Below are positions 28,741 to 37,100 of a DNA stretch of 64,000 nucleotides, piece after piece. The notes under the pieces were generated by a model that was given only the letters and a program-made list of their open reading frames with translations, did no database searches and was not told the DNA's origin. Source of the DNA: CAZMXP01 sp964570285 (lineage in GTDB: Bacteria > Planctomycetota > PLA2); NCBI GenBank assembly GCA_964570285.1, contig CAZMXP010000020.1:1-64000 (forward strand). The letters run 5' to 3'. The first letter of the stretch is position 1. The number at the start of each line of letters is the position of its first letter. Both the position numbers and the translations under genes were made by a program.

Positions 28741-29315
28741 CGGGCCCCGCCGTCGTGATTGGCAACGGACCCTCGCGGCTCGGGCTCGACCTCGGGCGGC
28801 TGCGCGGGCTCGCGACCGTGATGGGGTGCAACGCGATCTACCGCGACCACCCGTGGGTCGACTTCGTCGGCTGCGTCGACAGCGGCATCTCGGAGGAGAT
28901 CTTCGCCTCGGGCTTCCCGCGCGAGCGCGTGGTCCACCAGTACCGCTACGAGGAGAAGCGCACGATCGTCGACCCGTGCGGGACGGTCTCGCGCGTCGTG
29001 CGCGACCGCAACTTCGCGACCGGCCCGATGATGCTGTCGTTCGCCCTCGAGCGGGGCCACGACCCCGTGTGGCTCGTCGGGATGGACGCGAGCCACGTGA
29101 CCGTCTATGCGGGGACGGCGAACTATGACGAGCCGAACTCGCTGCGCGCGGCCCGGGCGGAGGAGCCCGAGTGGATCGCCCAGCTCCGGCGGATCGTGCT
29201 CGAGCATCCCGGTGTGCGCGTCGAGCGGATCGGCGGCGAGATCGCCGGCGTCCCCGTCCCGGGCACGACGTGGGATCGCGCGCTCGGCGAGCTCTCGGAG
29301 GTGGCGGCGCGATGA
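28737..29315 (+). CDS. Rossmann-like phage protein (DUF115/MptE-like or glycosyltransferase-like)
   Basis: 192 residues from the GTG at 28737. AVVIGNGPSRLGLDLGRLRG and VMGCNAIYRDHPWVDFVGCV resemble proteins whose N-terminal G-N-G-x-S nucleotide loop is followed by a conserved C-N-A-I-Y and V-D pair, as in DUF115-type and sialyltransferase-like families. Later NFATGPMMLSFALERGHDPV and VWLVGMDASH fit the second half of the fold. It is coupled both to the methyltransferase and to the portal gene by 4-bp overlaps, so the pair may add and then methylate a sugar or other group on DNA or a virion component. That activity is inferred. Confidence 0.55.
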   Translation: MTGPAVVIGNGPSRLGLDLGRLRGLATVMGCNAIYRDHPWVDFVGCVDSGISEEIFASGFPRERVVHQYRYEEKRTIVDPCGTVSRVVRDRNFATGPMMLSFALERGHDPVWLVGMDASHVTVYAGTANYDEPNSLRAARAEEPEWIAQLRRIVLEHPGVRVERIGGEIAGVPVPGTTWDRALGELSEVAAR

Positions 29316-31390
29316 CGGTCGGTCCCCTCTTCGACGACCTGTGGTTCTTCCGCTCGCTGCGCTCGATCATGGCGCAGCACGAGGGCAAGCTCACGGACCC
29401 GTTCGGGCAGAACCCGTGGATCTACCGCTGCGTGATGAGCCACGCGACGAACATCTCGGCGCTCCCGCTGCTCCTGAAGTCGGGGACGCGCAAGGAGAGC
29501 GAGATCGTCGAGGAGCATGAGCTGGTGGACCTCCTCGCGGCGCCGAACCCGATGATGTCGGGCGAGCAGTTCTGGCAGGGGACGATCATCTCGCTCGATC
29601 TCGACGGCGAGGCCTTCTGGATCAAGGAGTCGCGCAGCGAGCGCCGCGTGCGCCCCGGGGAGGTCCCGAAGGAGCTGTGGCTCGTCCCGCCGGGATGCAT
29701 GAAGGAGAAGGTCGACCAGCGCGGGCACCTCATCGGATGGGGGTTCCGCGTGGGCAACCGCGAGATCCCCTACATGCCCCACGAGGTGGTGCATGTCCGC
29801 TTCGTGAACCCGAGGAACCCGCACCGCGGGCTCGCGCCGCTGTCGGCCGCGCGGCTCGAGGCGGAGGTCGACCACGTCTCCGCGAGCTTCAACCGCTCGT
29901 TCTTCGAGAACGGCGCGGAGGTCGGCGTGGTGCTCTCGACCGACCAGAACCTCACGCGCAAGCAGCGCGACCGGGAGATCGAGGTGTTCGAGGCCCGGCA
30001 CAAGGGGCCCGCGAACAGGAACCGGGCAGTGCTGCTGGCCAAGGGCGTGACGCTGCAGCGCAACACCGCGACGCACAAGGACATGGACTACACGGAGGGG
30101 CGGAAGTGGAGCCGCGGGGTGATCCTCGCGGTGTTCAACGTCCCCCCCACCGAGGTCGGCATCTATGACGACGTGAGCCGGGACAAGGCCACGGTCGCGC
30201 GGAAGCTCTACTGGGAGAACGTGCTGCGGCCGATGGCGAACTTCCTCGCCTCGGGCGCGACGCGCGGGCTGCTCGCGGGGAACGACGACCTGAAGGCAGA
30301 CCACTGGTTCGAGTGGGACTTCTCCGGCGTCGACGCGCTGAAGGAGGGCGAGCGGGAGCGCGCGGAGATCGCCTCGATCTACTTCCAGCGCATGGGCATC
30401 CCGCTCGACGTGCTCAACGAGAAGTTCGACCTCGGGCTCCCGGTCGACCGGATCCCGCACGCGACGCAGTCCTTCCTGCCGGCGGGGCTCCTGCCCGTGG
30501 AGGACGTCATGGATCCGCCGATGCTGCCCGAGGAGGAGGAGGAAGACCCGTCGCCGCCCGCCGGCGAGTCGGCGGCCGCCGCCGTGCCCGCGAAGACGCG
30601 GGACACGGTCCGGGACCAGAAGTTCTGGCGCGGGTTTGAGTCGAAGGTCCTTCGCCCGAGCGAGAACGCATGGAAGGCGCGGTTCAAGTCGATCTTCCAC
30701 CGCGTGCGCATCGACGTCCTGCGCGCCTTCGACAAGCTCGCCGGCGATCGCGAGAAGTCGGCCGGGGCCGCCGGCGGGATCGTGCGCACGCCTCTCGGCG
30801 CGGGCGACGTCGAGGTCCTCCTCGCGGCCCGCAGGAAGTGGGAGGCGGAGATCGCGAAGAAATCGAAGTCACTCTACTCGGCGACGGTGCGCGCCGCTGC
30901 CGACTCGATCGAGGCGGAACTGGGCGGCTTTGACGCCTTCCTCGGGGCGCAGGACCCGGCCGTGCTCGACGTCGTCGCGCGCCGGATCCCGCGGCTGGCG
31001 GAGGGGGTCACGAGTTCGATCGCCAAGGCGGTGCGCTCGGACGTCTTGCGTGGGCTCGCCGAGAACGAGACCGTCGCCCAGTTGCGGAAGCGGCTGGTCG
31101 AGCGCTTCCGGGGGTCGCCGGCGCGCGCCCTCGCGATCGCGCGCACGGAGACTGCGACGGCGGTCAACACGGTGCGATTCGAGGCCTTCTCGAAAGAGGG
31201 CGTCGAGAAGCACCGCTGGGTGACCTCGGGCGACCAGCACGTCCGCCACGAGCACGCGAAGGTCAACGGCGAGGAGGTGGTCGTGGGGACCTTCTTCAGC
31301 AACGGGTTGCGCCACCCGAACGACGTGGAGAACGACCCGGACGGGTCGAACACGATCAACTGCAGGTGCGTGACCGTCTCGGCGGACTAG
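29312..31390 (+). CDS. Portal protein fused to a minor head (Mu F/SPP1 gp7-like) domain
   Basis: 692 residues from ATG 29312. Residues 1-420 are an HK97-type portal: NPWIYRCVMSHATNISALPL, LLAAPNPMMSGEQFWQG, VVHVRFVNPRNPHRGLAPLS, NVPPTEVGIYDDVSRDKATV, FEWDFSGVD. A Glu/Pro/Ala linker follows (about 405-440). Residues about 450-692 are a head-morphogenesis domain: LRKRLVERFRGSPARALAI, ARTETATAVNTVRFEAF, WVTSGDQHVRHEHAKVNG, NTINCRC. The portal forms the DNA entry vertex and the minor head protein assists assembly or ejection. They are normally two adjacent genes. The CPxC pair of the minor head domain is missing here. Confidence 0.9.
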   Translation: MTVGPLFDDLWFFRSLRSIMAQHEGKLTDPFGQNPWIYRCVMSHATNISALPLLLKSGTRKESEIVEEHELVDLLAAPNPMMSGEQFWQGTIISLDLDGEAFWIKESRSERRVRPGEVPKELWLVPPGCMKEKVDQRGHLIGWGFRVGNREIPYMPHEVVHVRFVNPRNPHRGLAPLSAARLEAEVDHVSASFNRSFFENGAEVGVVLSTDQNLTRKQRDREIEVFEARHKGPANRNRAVLLAKGVTLQRNTATHKDMDYTEGRKWSRGVILAVFNVPPTEVGIYDDVSRDKATVARKLYWENVLRPMANFLASGATRGLLAGNDDLKADHWFEWDFSGVDALKEGERERAEIASIYFQRMGIPLDVLNEKFDLGLPVDRIPHATQSFLPAGLLPVEDVMDPPMLPEEEEEDPSPPAGESAAAAVPAKTRDTVRDQKFWRGFESKVLRPSENAWKARFKSIFHRVRIDVLRAFDKLAGDREKSAGAAGGIVRTPLGAGDVEVLLAARRKWEAEIAKKSKSLYSATVRAAADSIEAELGGFDAFLGAQDPAVLDVVARRIPRLAEGVTSSIAKAVRSDVLRGLAENETVAQLRKRLVERFRGSPARALAIARTETATAVNTVRFEAFSKEGVEKHRWVTSGDQHVRHEHAKVNGEEVVVGTFFSNGLRHPNDVENDPDGSNTINCRCVTVSAD

Positions 31391-31401
31391 GTTTCCGGTC
31401 G
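31387..31401 (+). promoter_or_regulatory. Leaderless-type promoter box before the prohead protease
   Basis: CTAGGTTTCCGGTCG abuts ATG 31402; TAGGTT ends 8 nt before the start and includes the stop codon of the portal gene. It is nearly identical to the box at 17522. Confidence 0.6.
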
Positions 31402-32460
31402 ATGAAGCCTGCCGCCGTCTCCACGCGCGTCCTCGAACCCGAGGAGGAGGGCGACGCCCGGGTCGTCGAGATCTACCCGGAGGGGTACGTCGACGACCAT
31501 GAGCCCGGGGCGCCCGGGATCCCGGCTGCGGCCGCGGGTGATCCCGAGGAGTTGCGCGGGAAGCTCGATGCACTGCGGAAGGTCGCATCCGGCGGGCTCG
31601 CCGAGGGCGACCTGCGCGCGGCGGCCCCCCGCGCGGTGCTGATGCAGCGCGCGGAGGCGGAGGAAGGCGACGACGAGAAGCGGCTCATCCGGTTCGTGCT
31701 CTCGACCGAGGACGTGGGGCGCGACGGGGACCTGGTCCGGATCGCCGGGTGGGACCTCGGGCCGTTCCGGAAGAATCCCGTCTGGCTCTGGTCGCACCGG
31801 ATGGGCGAGCTGCCCATCGGGCGCGTCGTCGAGATCGTGAAGGACGTCGCCGCGAAGCGCCTCGAGGGCGTCGTGCAGTTCGCCGGCCCGGAGCTGAGCG
31901 CCTTCGCGGACATGATCTACCGCATGCACAAAGCGCGCTTCCTGCGCGCGACCTCGGTGCAGTGGCTTCCGCGGAGGGTGACCCGCCCCGACGACGAGCA
32001 GCGCCAGGAGCTCGGCCTCGGGCCCTACGGCGTCATCCACGAGAAGCAGGAGCTGATGGAGGCCTCCTCCGTCACGGTCCCGGCGGACCGGCTCGCGCTT
32101 ATGAAGAGCGTCGGCGAGGGCGCGGTCGGCGGGCTGCTTGCCCCCGCGGACGTCCTCCTCGCGGAGCGGACGCTTGGCGCGAGCACTGCGGGGCAGGATC
32201 GGGAGACTTTCGCCGCGTTCCGCGCGGCGTGGGAGACGCTCCATCGCGTCGTCATTTCCGAAACGACGATCGGGCGGCTGCGCGCGGTGGCCGACCGGAT
32301 CGAAACCAGCGGTGCGCGTGTGTCGGACGCGGACGCCTCGGAGCCCGGACGGGCTCCCGACGAGGCCGTCCCCGGTCGTCGCGACCTGTACGCGGACCTC
32401 TTCGAGGACGGGGGAACGGTCTCCCGCCTCAACGGGATCGCGCAGAGGCTCGGCGGCTAG
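31402..32460 (+). CDS. HK97-family prohead protease (peptidase S78/U35)
   Basis: 352 residues from ATG 31402. The protease core begins at about residue 90 with RLIRFVLSTEDVGRDGDLVR and the insert WDLGPFRKNPVWLWSHRMGE, whose His (HR) is the catalytic one. RFLRATSVQWLPRR carries the candidate Ser, and LMEASSVTVPADRLALMKS ends the domain. The enzyme digests scaffold and capsid delta domains during maturation. The N-terminal 85 residues are acidic and low-complexity, and the C-terminal 120 are helical, possibly scaffold-like. It follows the portal and precedes the capsid gene, the standard order. Confidence 0.88.
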   Translation: MKPAAVSTRVLEPEEEGDARVVEIYPEGYVDDHEPGAPGIPAAAAGDPEELRGKLDALRKVASGGLAEGDLRAAAPRAVLMQRAEAEEGDDEKRLIRFVLSTEDVGRDGDLVRIAGWDLGPFRKNPVWLWSHRMGELPIGRVVEIVKDVAAKRLEGVVQFAGPELSAFADMIYRMHKARFLRATSVQWLPRRVTRPDDEQRQELGLGPYGVIHEKQELMEASSVTVPADRLALMKSVGEGAVGGLLAPADVLLAERTLGASTAGQDRETFAAFRAAWETLHRVVISETTIGRLRAVADRIETSGARVSDADASEPGRAPDEAVPGRRDLYADLFEDGGTVSRLNGIAQRLGG

Positions 32461-32503
32461 GCCGCCGTTCGTCCCGGCGCGAGCCGCCGGGCAGGGAGTG
32501 CAC

Positions 32504-33766
32504 ATGGACCCGAACAAGGACAAGTCGACGCTCGACGCGGTTCTCGAGCGGATGGACAAGGGGGTCGGGAAGATCCTCGACCTCCAGAAGGAGACGACCA
32601 CGCGGCTCGACTCGCTCGAGGCGCGCCAGAAGGCGTTCGAGGCGGAGATCGCGAAGGTGCGCGCCGAGAGCGGCGACGCGCTGAAGCTGGTGAACGTGCG
32701 CGCGGAGAAGCTCGAGCGCGCGGTCGCGCCGCGGCTCGCGGAGATCCCCGGGCTCGACAAGGACGAGGCGAAGAAGTTCTCGCTCGCGCGGGCGGTGCTC
32801 GGCATCGCGACCAAGGACTTCTCGAACGCCGGGTTCGAGAAGGAGGTCATGGACCAGGCCGCCAAGGACATGGAGGGCACGCACGGTCGTGCGCTCTCCG
32901 CCGGGACCGACAGCGCCGGCTCGTATCTCGTGCCGATGCAGGCGATCCCCGGGTTCATCGAGCTCCTCCGCGCCCGGTCGATCGCGCGCCAGCTGGGCGT
33001 CGGCATCATGGACGGCCTGGTCGGTTCGCCGGTCGAGATCATGAAGCAGACGGGCGGCGCGACCGCGTACGCGGTCGGCGAGAACAAGGACGTCACCCCG
33101 TCCGACCAGGCGGACGGCATGATCAATGCGCATCCTCACGCGATTGCCGGGATGACCGTCCTGTCCCGCCGCCTCGCCCGGATGTCGCAGGGTGCGGCGG
33201 AGAGGATGGTGCGCGACGACCTCGCGAAGGTGCTCGCGCTCTTCGAGGACAAGATGGTCTTCAAGGGCGCCGGTTCGGCGGGCGAGCCCCTGGGGGTGGC
33301 GAACGTCTCCGGCATCCTGACGTCCTCGCTCGCCACGATCGGGACCAACCCCTACGAGAAGCTCGTCGACTTCGTCGGCAAGCTCGAGACGGCGAATGCG
33401 CTCGTCGGCAAGCTCGGGTGGGCGCTGCACCCGACGGGCCGCCAGCTGCTCGCGAAGCGCAAGGACGCGGACGGGCGCCCGCTCTTCTTCAACGCGATGG
33501 CGTCCGCCGGCGAGGGACTCAAGCCGGAGAGCACGCTGATCGCGTACCCGTGGGCGACGTCGACGCAGCTCGCGGCGACCGACGCCTTCTTCGCGAACTG
33601 GGAGGACATCCTGCTCTGCGAGTGGGGCGCGATGGAGATCCGGGCGAGCATGGAGACGAGCACCGCGTTCGCCAGGAACCAGATCTGGATCCAGGTGCTG
33701 AAGGAGATCGACGTGATCGTCCGGCACCCGGAGTCCATCTGCTACGTCTCGGACCTGGCCGCCTAG
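32504..33766 (+). CDS. HK97-fold major capsid protein
   Basis: 420 residues from ATG 32504 behind GCAGGGAG. Residues 1-110 are a coiled-coil delta domain (VLERMDKGVGKILDLQKE, LDSLEARQKAFEAEIAKVRA) that serves as built-in scaffold and is cut by the protease. The HK97 fold follows: SAGTDSAGSYLVPMQAIPGF, ARSIARQLGVGIMDGLVG, then GENKDVTPSDQADG (E-loop region), LFEDKMVFKGAGSAGEPLGV, GKLGWALHPTGRQLLAKRKD and NQIWIQVLKEIDVIVRHPES. Several hundred copies would form the head shell. Confidence 0.95.
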   Translation: MDPNKDKSTLDAVLERMDKGVGKILDLQKETTTRLDSLEARQKAFEAEIAKVRAESGDALKLVNVRAEKLERAVAPRLAEIPGLDKDEAKKFSLARAVLGIATKDFSNAGFEKEVMDQAAKDMEGTHGRALSAGTDSAGSYLVPMQAIPGFIELLRARSIARQLGVGIMDGLVGSPVEIMKQTGGATAYAVGENKDVTPSDQADGMINAHPHAIAGMTVLSRRLARMSQGAAERMVRDDLAKVLALFEDKMVFKGAGSAGEPLGVANVSGILTSSLATIGTNPYEKLVDFVGKLETANALVGKLGWALHPTGRQLLAKRKDADGRPLFFNAMASAGEGLKPESTLIAYPWATSTQLAATDAFFANWEDILLCEWGAMEIRASMETSTAFARNQIWIQVLKEIDVIVRHPESICYVSDLAA

Positions 33767-33823
33767 GCCACTGCCGAGGATTCGCACAGGCAAGCATCGA
33801 GGCAATTCCAGGAGACGAGAACC

Positions 33824-34258
33824 ATGCAGGGCAACCTGAACGAGAACGTGAAGTTCGTGCAGTCGCTCGACCCCGACGCCTACGCGGCCACCGCGCAGAA
33901 CGGGGCGGCGATCGACTGCCGCGGCTTCCAGGAGATCACGCACGTCGTCCGCGTGGGCGACATGGGCACCGCCGCGACGCTGAACGCGAAGGTGCAGGAG
34001 TCGGACGCGTCGAACACCGGCTTCACCGACATCAGCGGCGCCGCGATCACGCAGATCACGAAGGCGTCCCCCGACGGCTCGAACACGGGCTACATCATCC
34101 GCGTCCGCCTTCAGGCGCCGCGCAAGCGGTACCAGCGCATCGTCGTCACGCCCGGCACCGCGGCGTGCGACTGCGAGGCCGCCGCGTACCTTTCGGGGGG
34201 GACTGCGTACCCGATCAGCCAGCCGAGCTACATCCGCCAGGTCGTCTCGGTCGAGTAG
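33824..34258 (+). CDS. Phage head decoration or structural protein
   Basis: 144 residues from ATG 33824 with a strong ribosome site (CAGGAGACGAGAACC). The sequence is beta-rich (IDCRGFQEITHVVRVGDMG, ATLNAKVQESDASNTGFTD, YIIRVRLQAPRKRYQRIVVT), typical of small virion surface proteins encoded directly after the capsid gene. No family name is certain. The strong hairpin 27 bp downstream suggests that capsid and decoration mRNA is terminated or protected here, as expected for highly expressed proteins. Confidence 0.7.
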   Translation: MQGNLNENVKFVQSLDPDAYAATAQNGAAIDCRGFQEITHVVRVGDMGTAATLNAKVQESDASNTGFTDISGAAITQITKASPDGSNTGYIIRVRLQAPRKRYQRIVVTPGTAACDCEAAAYLSGGTAYPISQPSYIRQVVSVE

Positions 34259-34260
34259 GG

Positions 34261-34270
34261 CTACGGTTCC
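34261..34270 (+). promoter_or_regulatory. CTACGGTTCC box (late promoter-like)
   Basis: Nine of ten bases match the CTAGGGTTCC series. It sits just after the decoration gene and before the hairpin at 34285, about 65 nt ahead of the next start. Confidence 0.4.
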
Positions 34271-34284
34271 ATCGACGAAACCCG

Positions 34285-34317
34285 GGGGGCGGGGTGCGAC
34301 CCCGCCCCCTCTTCCTT
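34285..34317 (+). terminator. Strong GC hairpin, probable terminator or attenuator after capsid genes
   Basis: Ten-base perfect arms GGGGGCGGGG (34285-34294) and CCCCGCCCCC (34300-34309) with loop TGCGA are followed by TCTTCCTT. It would reduce read-through from the capsid genes into the connector genes. Confidence 0.75.
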
Positions 34318-34334
34318 CGCAGGGAGGGAGTCCG

Positions 34335-34592
34335 ATGGCCAAGCTCTACCGAATCGTGCCGAACAGCGGGCTCGTCCTGCTCGACGAGCGGGGCAAGTCG
34401 AACCCCGCGGCGCGTTTCATCCTCGACAACCATCCGGCATTTCCCGGCCAGGCGCACAAGCTCGTTGCCTGCGACCCGGCGACGCTTGCCGACGGCGAGC
34501 TGACGCAGGAGGCGCTGCTCGGGCGGGTCGGCGACATCGAACGCGTGCCGGAGCACGACCGGGCGCAGCGGCCGGCGCGCGCGCGAGCCTAG
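34335..34592 (+). CDS. Small phage protein at the capsid-connector boundary
   Basis: 85 residues from ATG 34335 behind AGGGAGGGAG. The sequence MAKLYRIVPNSGLVLLDERG, ARFILDNHPAFPGQAHKLVA has short beta strands and a charged tail. It resembles the small unnamed proteins found between capsid and head-tail connector genes in many siphophages. No function can be assigned. Confidence 0.6.
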   Translation: MAKLYRIVPNSGLVLLDERGKSNPAARFILDNHPAFPGQAHKLVACDPATLADGELTQEALLGRVGDIERVPEHDRAQRPARARA

Positions 34593-34594
34593 GC

Positions 34595-35158
34595 GTGGAT
34601 CTCACGACGCTGGCCCGGGTCAAGGCGCTTGCAAAGGACGCGGGCACCGCCAACGACGTCTTCTACGCACAGGCGATCTCGGGCATCAGCGCGGCGATGG
34701 AGCGCGAGATCGACCGCTTCGCCGAGCGGAAGGAGCGCACGGAGAAGTTCTTCCCCGACGGTTCGCGTCGGAAGTTCTTCCTCGCCGGCGTGCCCGTCAC
34801 GGCGATCGCCGAGATCAAGAACGGCGGCAGCGTCATCGCCGCGGACGGCTACAGGTTCGATCGCGAGACCGGGATGGTCGAGTTCCTCTCCGGGCCGGTC
34901 GAGACGTGGGACGGCCCCCTCGAGGTGAAGTACACCGGCGGCCTCGCCGTCGACACCGCGGCGCTCGTGGCCTCCGGGAGCGAGTACCTCGACCTCGCGC
35001 TCGCGTGCGAGAAGGAGGTCCTCTCGCTCTGGCAGCGGAAGGACCAGCTCGCGGAGCAGGTGTCGGAGTCGATCGGCGGGGGGAGCACGACGGTCACGCG
35101 CTCGCAGGCGTGGCTGCCGGAAACGAAGGCGGTCCTCGAGCGCTACCGCCTCGCCTGA
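34595..35158 (+). CDS. Head-tail connector protein (gp6-like)
   Basis: 187 residues from GTG 34595, 2 bp after the previous stop. It begins with the helical DLTTLARVKALAKDAGTAND, then VFYAQAISGISAAMEREIDR, the typical start of HK97 gp6/SPP1 gp15-like adaptors that form a ring under the portal. A beta insert (TEKFFPDGSRRKFFLAGVPV, DGYRFDRETGMVEFLSG) and a C-terminal helical part with VKYTGGLAVD follow. This domain layout and position support the adaptor call. Confidence 0.75.
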   Translation: MDLTTLARVKALAKDAGTANDVFYAQAISGISAAMEREIDRFAERKERTEKFFPDGSRRKFFLAGVPVTAIAEIKNGGSVIAADGYRFDRETGMVEFLSGPVETWDGPLEVKYTGGLAVDTAALVASGSEYLDLALACEKEVLSLWQRKDQLAEQVSESIGGGSTTVTRSQAWLPETKAVLERYRLA

Positions 35159-35159
35159 G

Positions 35160-35777
35160 ATGGCGACGTTCGAGGTCCGCCTCGACCTCGACGCGATGCG
35201 CCGGCTCCCGCTGGAGGTGCCCGGGCGGATCCGCAAGGCGACGTCGGTCGCGCTCGGGATCGGGCTTCGCATCCTCGAGCGCCGACTCGTCACGGAGCGC
35301 CTGAGCGGCTCCCCGCTGCGCCGGCGCACGGGGGCGCTCGCGCGCGGGTGGAAGCGCATGGTTTTCATCTACGACGGCGAGGTCGTGGGCAAGCTCATGA
35401 CGAACGTGCCCTACGCGGAGATCCACGAGTTCGGGGGGACGATCCGGCCCAAGCGCGGCAAGTGGCTCTGGATCCCCGGCAAGGAGCTGCTCACGCCGGC
35501 GGGAGTGTTCCGCGGGTGGGACCAGGTGGTCTGGGACGCGGTGTTCTACCGGCGGTCGAAGAAGAACCCGCGCAACCTGGTCGTGCTGCAGCCGGTCAAG
35601 AGCCACATCCGCGGGAAGAAGAAGGGGCAGACGGTGCTGCTCCACGTGGCGACGCTCGTGCCCGAGGTGACGCTCCCCGCCCGCATGGGGCTCCGCGACC
35701 TGGCGAAGGCGGCGCTCCCGGAGATCCGCACGCGGATGAACGCGGCCATCGGGGCGGCCCTCTCGCGGGGCCGCTAG
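35160..35777 (+). CDS. HK97 gp10-like neck/tail-completion protein
   Basis: 205 residues from ATG 35160. The helix RLPLEVPGRIRKATSVALGI and the segment LRRRTGALARGWKRMVFIYD precede the signature VPYAEIHEFGGTIRPKRGKW, which is characteristic of HK97 gp10/minor tail Z-like proteins joining head and tail. The C-terminal region is basic (FYRRSKKNPRNLVVLQPVKS). It follows the gp6-like gene by 1 bp and precedes the presumed tail-terminator region. Confidence 0.8.
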   Translation: MATFEVRLDLDAMRRLPLEVPGRIRKATSVALGIGLRILERRLVTERLSGSPLRRRTGALARGWKRMVFIYDGEVVGKLMTNVPYAEIHEFGGTIRPKRGKWLWIPGKELLTPAGVFRGWDQVVWDAVFYRRSKKNPRNLVVLQPVKSHIRGKKKGQTVLLHVATLVPEVTLPARMGLRDLAKAALPEIRTRMNAAIGAALSRGR

Positions 35778-35783
35778 GGTTCC
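35774..35783 (+). promoter_or_regulatory. CTAGGGTTCC box (late promoter-like)
   Basis: The exact consensus overlaps the stop of the gp10-like gene and lies 34 nt before ATG 35818. That start has its own weak ribosome site, so a short leader is expected here. Confidence 0.5.
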
Positions 35784-35817
35784 CCGTGCGCCGCGACCGC
35801 GGCCCACGGAGTAGCCC

Positions 35818-36567
35818 ATGCCCCCGATCGCAAGCGGCGACCTCAAGCTCTACGGCTGCGCGAGCCGCCCCGACGACGACTCGTCGACGGCGGGCGGGGC
35901 GATCGCGACGGCGGTCAAGCCGGTCTTCACGCAGCTGTCCGCCGACGCCCGCCTGGAGATCGTTTCCGACAATGCGGGCGACGACGGCGCCGCGTTTACC
36001 GTGACGATCGAGGGGCGCAGCCCCGCCGGCGCGGTGATCTCGGAGAGCAAGGACCTCGATGGCACGACCCCTGTGCTCTTCGATGCGACCTACGGGCGCA
36101 TCCTGAAGATCACCGTCGAGCAGGCTTGCGCCGGCACGGTGAGCGTGAAGCAGGGGGCGGGCGGGACGGTTCGCGCCACCCTCGAGCCCGGCTTCACCGA
36201 GATCATCGCCCTCTTCCGGAAGAGCGCGAGCGAGGCCTCGCAGGTCGTGCGCTACGAGAAGGTGTTCTGGAAGAACGCGCACGGATCGCAGACGCTCCTC
36301 GCGGCGAAGGTGAAGCTGACGGCCGACCCGAGCGGGAAGATCGAGATCGGCGTCCACACGTCGCAGGGGGACACCGCGACGATCACCAACCGGAAGACGG
36401 CGCCCTCCGGCATCACCTTCGTCGACGACAACGTCGAGCAGTCGGTGCCCTCCAACGACATCGCCGCGGCGGGGACCATCGGCGTCTGGATCAAGCAGAC
36501 GCTCGCGGCCGACAACGCGCCGATCAATTCGAGCCTCACCGTCCAGCTGGCCGGCACCACGACCTGA
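35818..36567 (+). CDS. Beta-rich phage structural protein, function unknown
   Basis: 249 residues from ATG 35818. The sequence is Ala/Thr/Gly-rich with repeated beta strands (LKLYGCASRPDDDSSTAGGA, AAFTVTIEGRSPAGAVISES, GRILKITVEQACAGTVSVKQ, KIEIGVHTSQGDTATITN, GTIGVWIKQTLAADNAP). It looks like an Ig-like or jelly-roll virion surface protein. The position between neck and tail genes does not settle the role. No family name is justified. Confidence 0.65.
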   Translation: MPPIASGDLKLYGCASRPDDDSSTAGGAIATAVKPVFTQLSADARLEIVSDNAGDDGAAFTVTIEGRSPAGAVISESKDLDGTTPVLFDATYGRILKITVEQACAGTVSVKQGAGGTVRATLEPGFTEIIALFRKSASEASQVVRYEKVFWKNAHGSQTLLAAKVKLTADPSGKIEIGVHTSQGDTATITNRKTAPSGITFVDDNVEQSVPSNDIAAAGTIGVWIKQTLAADNAPINSSLTVQLAGTTT

Positions 36568-36580
36568 CCCAGGAGACCGC

Positions 36581-37099
36581 ATGGAAAAGATCAGCAGGGC
36601 CGACGCGGAGAAGCTCGTCCGCTCGGTCACCCGCACGTGCAAGGGCCCCTTCCGGCCGGAGGCGGCGCGGCGCCTCGCGCGCAACCTGCGCGCGACGGTG
36701 CGCGAGGTCATCATGGCCATCGACCCGACCGATCGCGACCTCGCGACGCCCGAGATACGCGCGAAGGCCCGCGAGGCGCTCGTCGCCCTCCCCGACTCCG
36801 AGGGCAAGGAGCGCGCGCTCGTGCTGCTCGACCTGATCGATCGGGCGGGGCGCGTGGCGGCGGCGAAGGACACCGAGGGGGCCGTGCGCCTCGAGATCGC
36901 CGCGCTCCTCGTCGACGGCCGCGAGAAGGACGCCGACGTCCTGCATCACGGCTGCCGCCTCGGCTGCGGCGCCGACTTCAACGACGTCATCCTCGCGCAC
37001 CCGCTCGACGGCGAGACGCGCACGGTGAAGTGCCCGCGCTGCTCGATGGAGGTGCGCTACACGGCGCCGGACGGCCTCCAAATCGTCGGGGCGTCCTGA
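36581..37099 (+). CDS. Phage protein with C-terminal zinc ribbon
   Basis: 172 residues from ATG 36581. The first 120 residues are helical and charged (ISRADAEKLVRSVTRTCKG, ATVREVIMAIDPTDRDLATP). The end has a Cys4 ribbon: CRLGCGADFNDVILAHPLDG, then VKCPRCSMEVRYTAPDG. It is a likely zinc-binding fold used for structural or nucleic-acid contact. It lies among neck and tail genes with 1-13 bp gaps, so it is part of the late operon. Confidence 0.6.
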   Translation: MEKISRADAEKLVRSVTRTCKGPFRPEAARRLARNLRATVREVIMAIDPTDRDLATPEIRAKAREALVALPDSEGKERALVLLDLIDRAGRVAAAKDTEGAVRLEIAALLVDGREKDADVLHHGCRLGCGADFNDVILAHPLDGETRTVKCPRCSMEVRYTAPDGLQIVGAS

Positions 37100-37100
37100 C

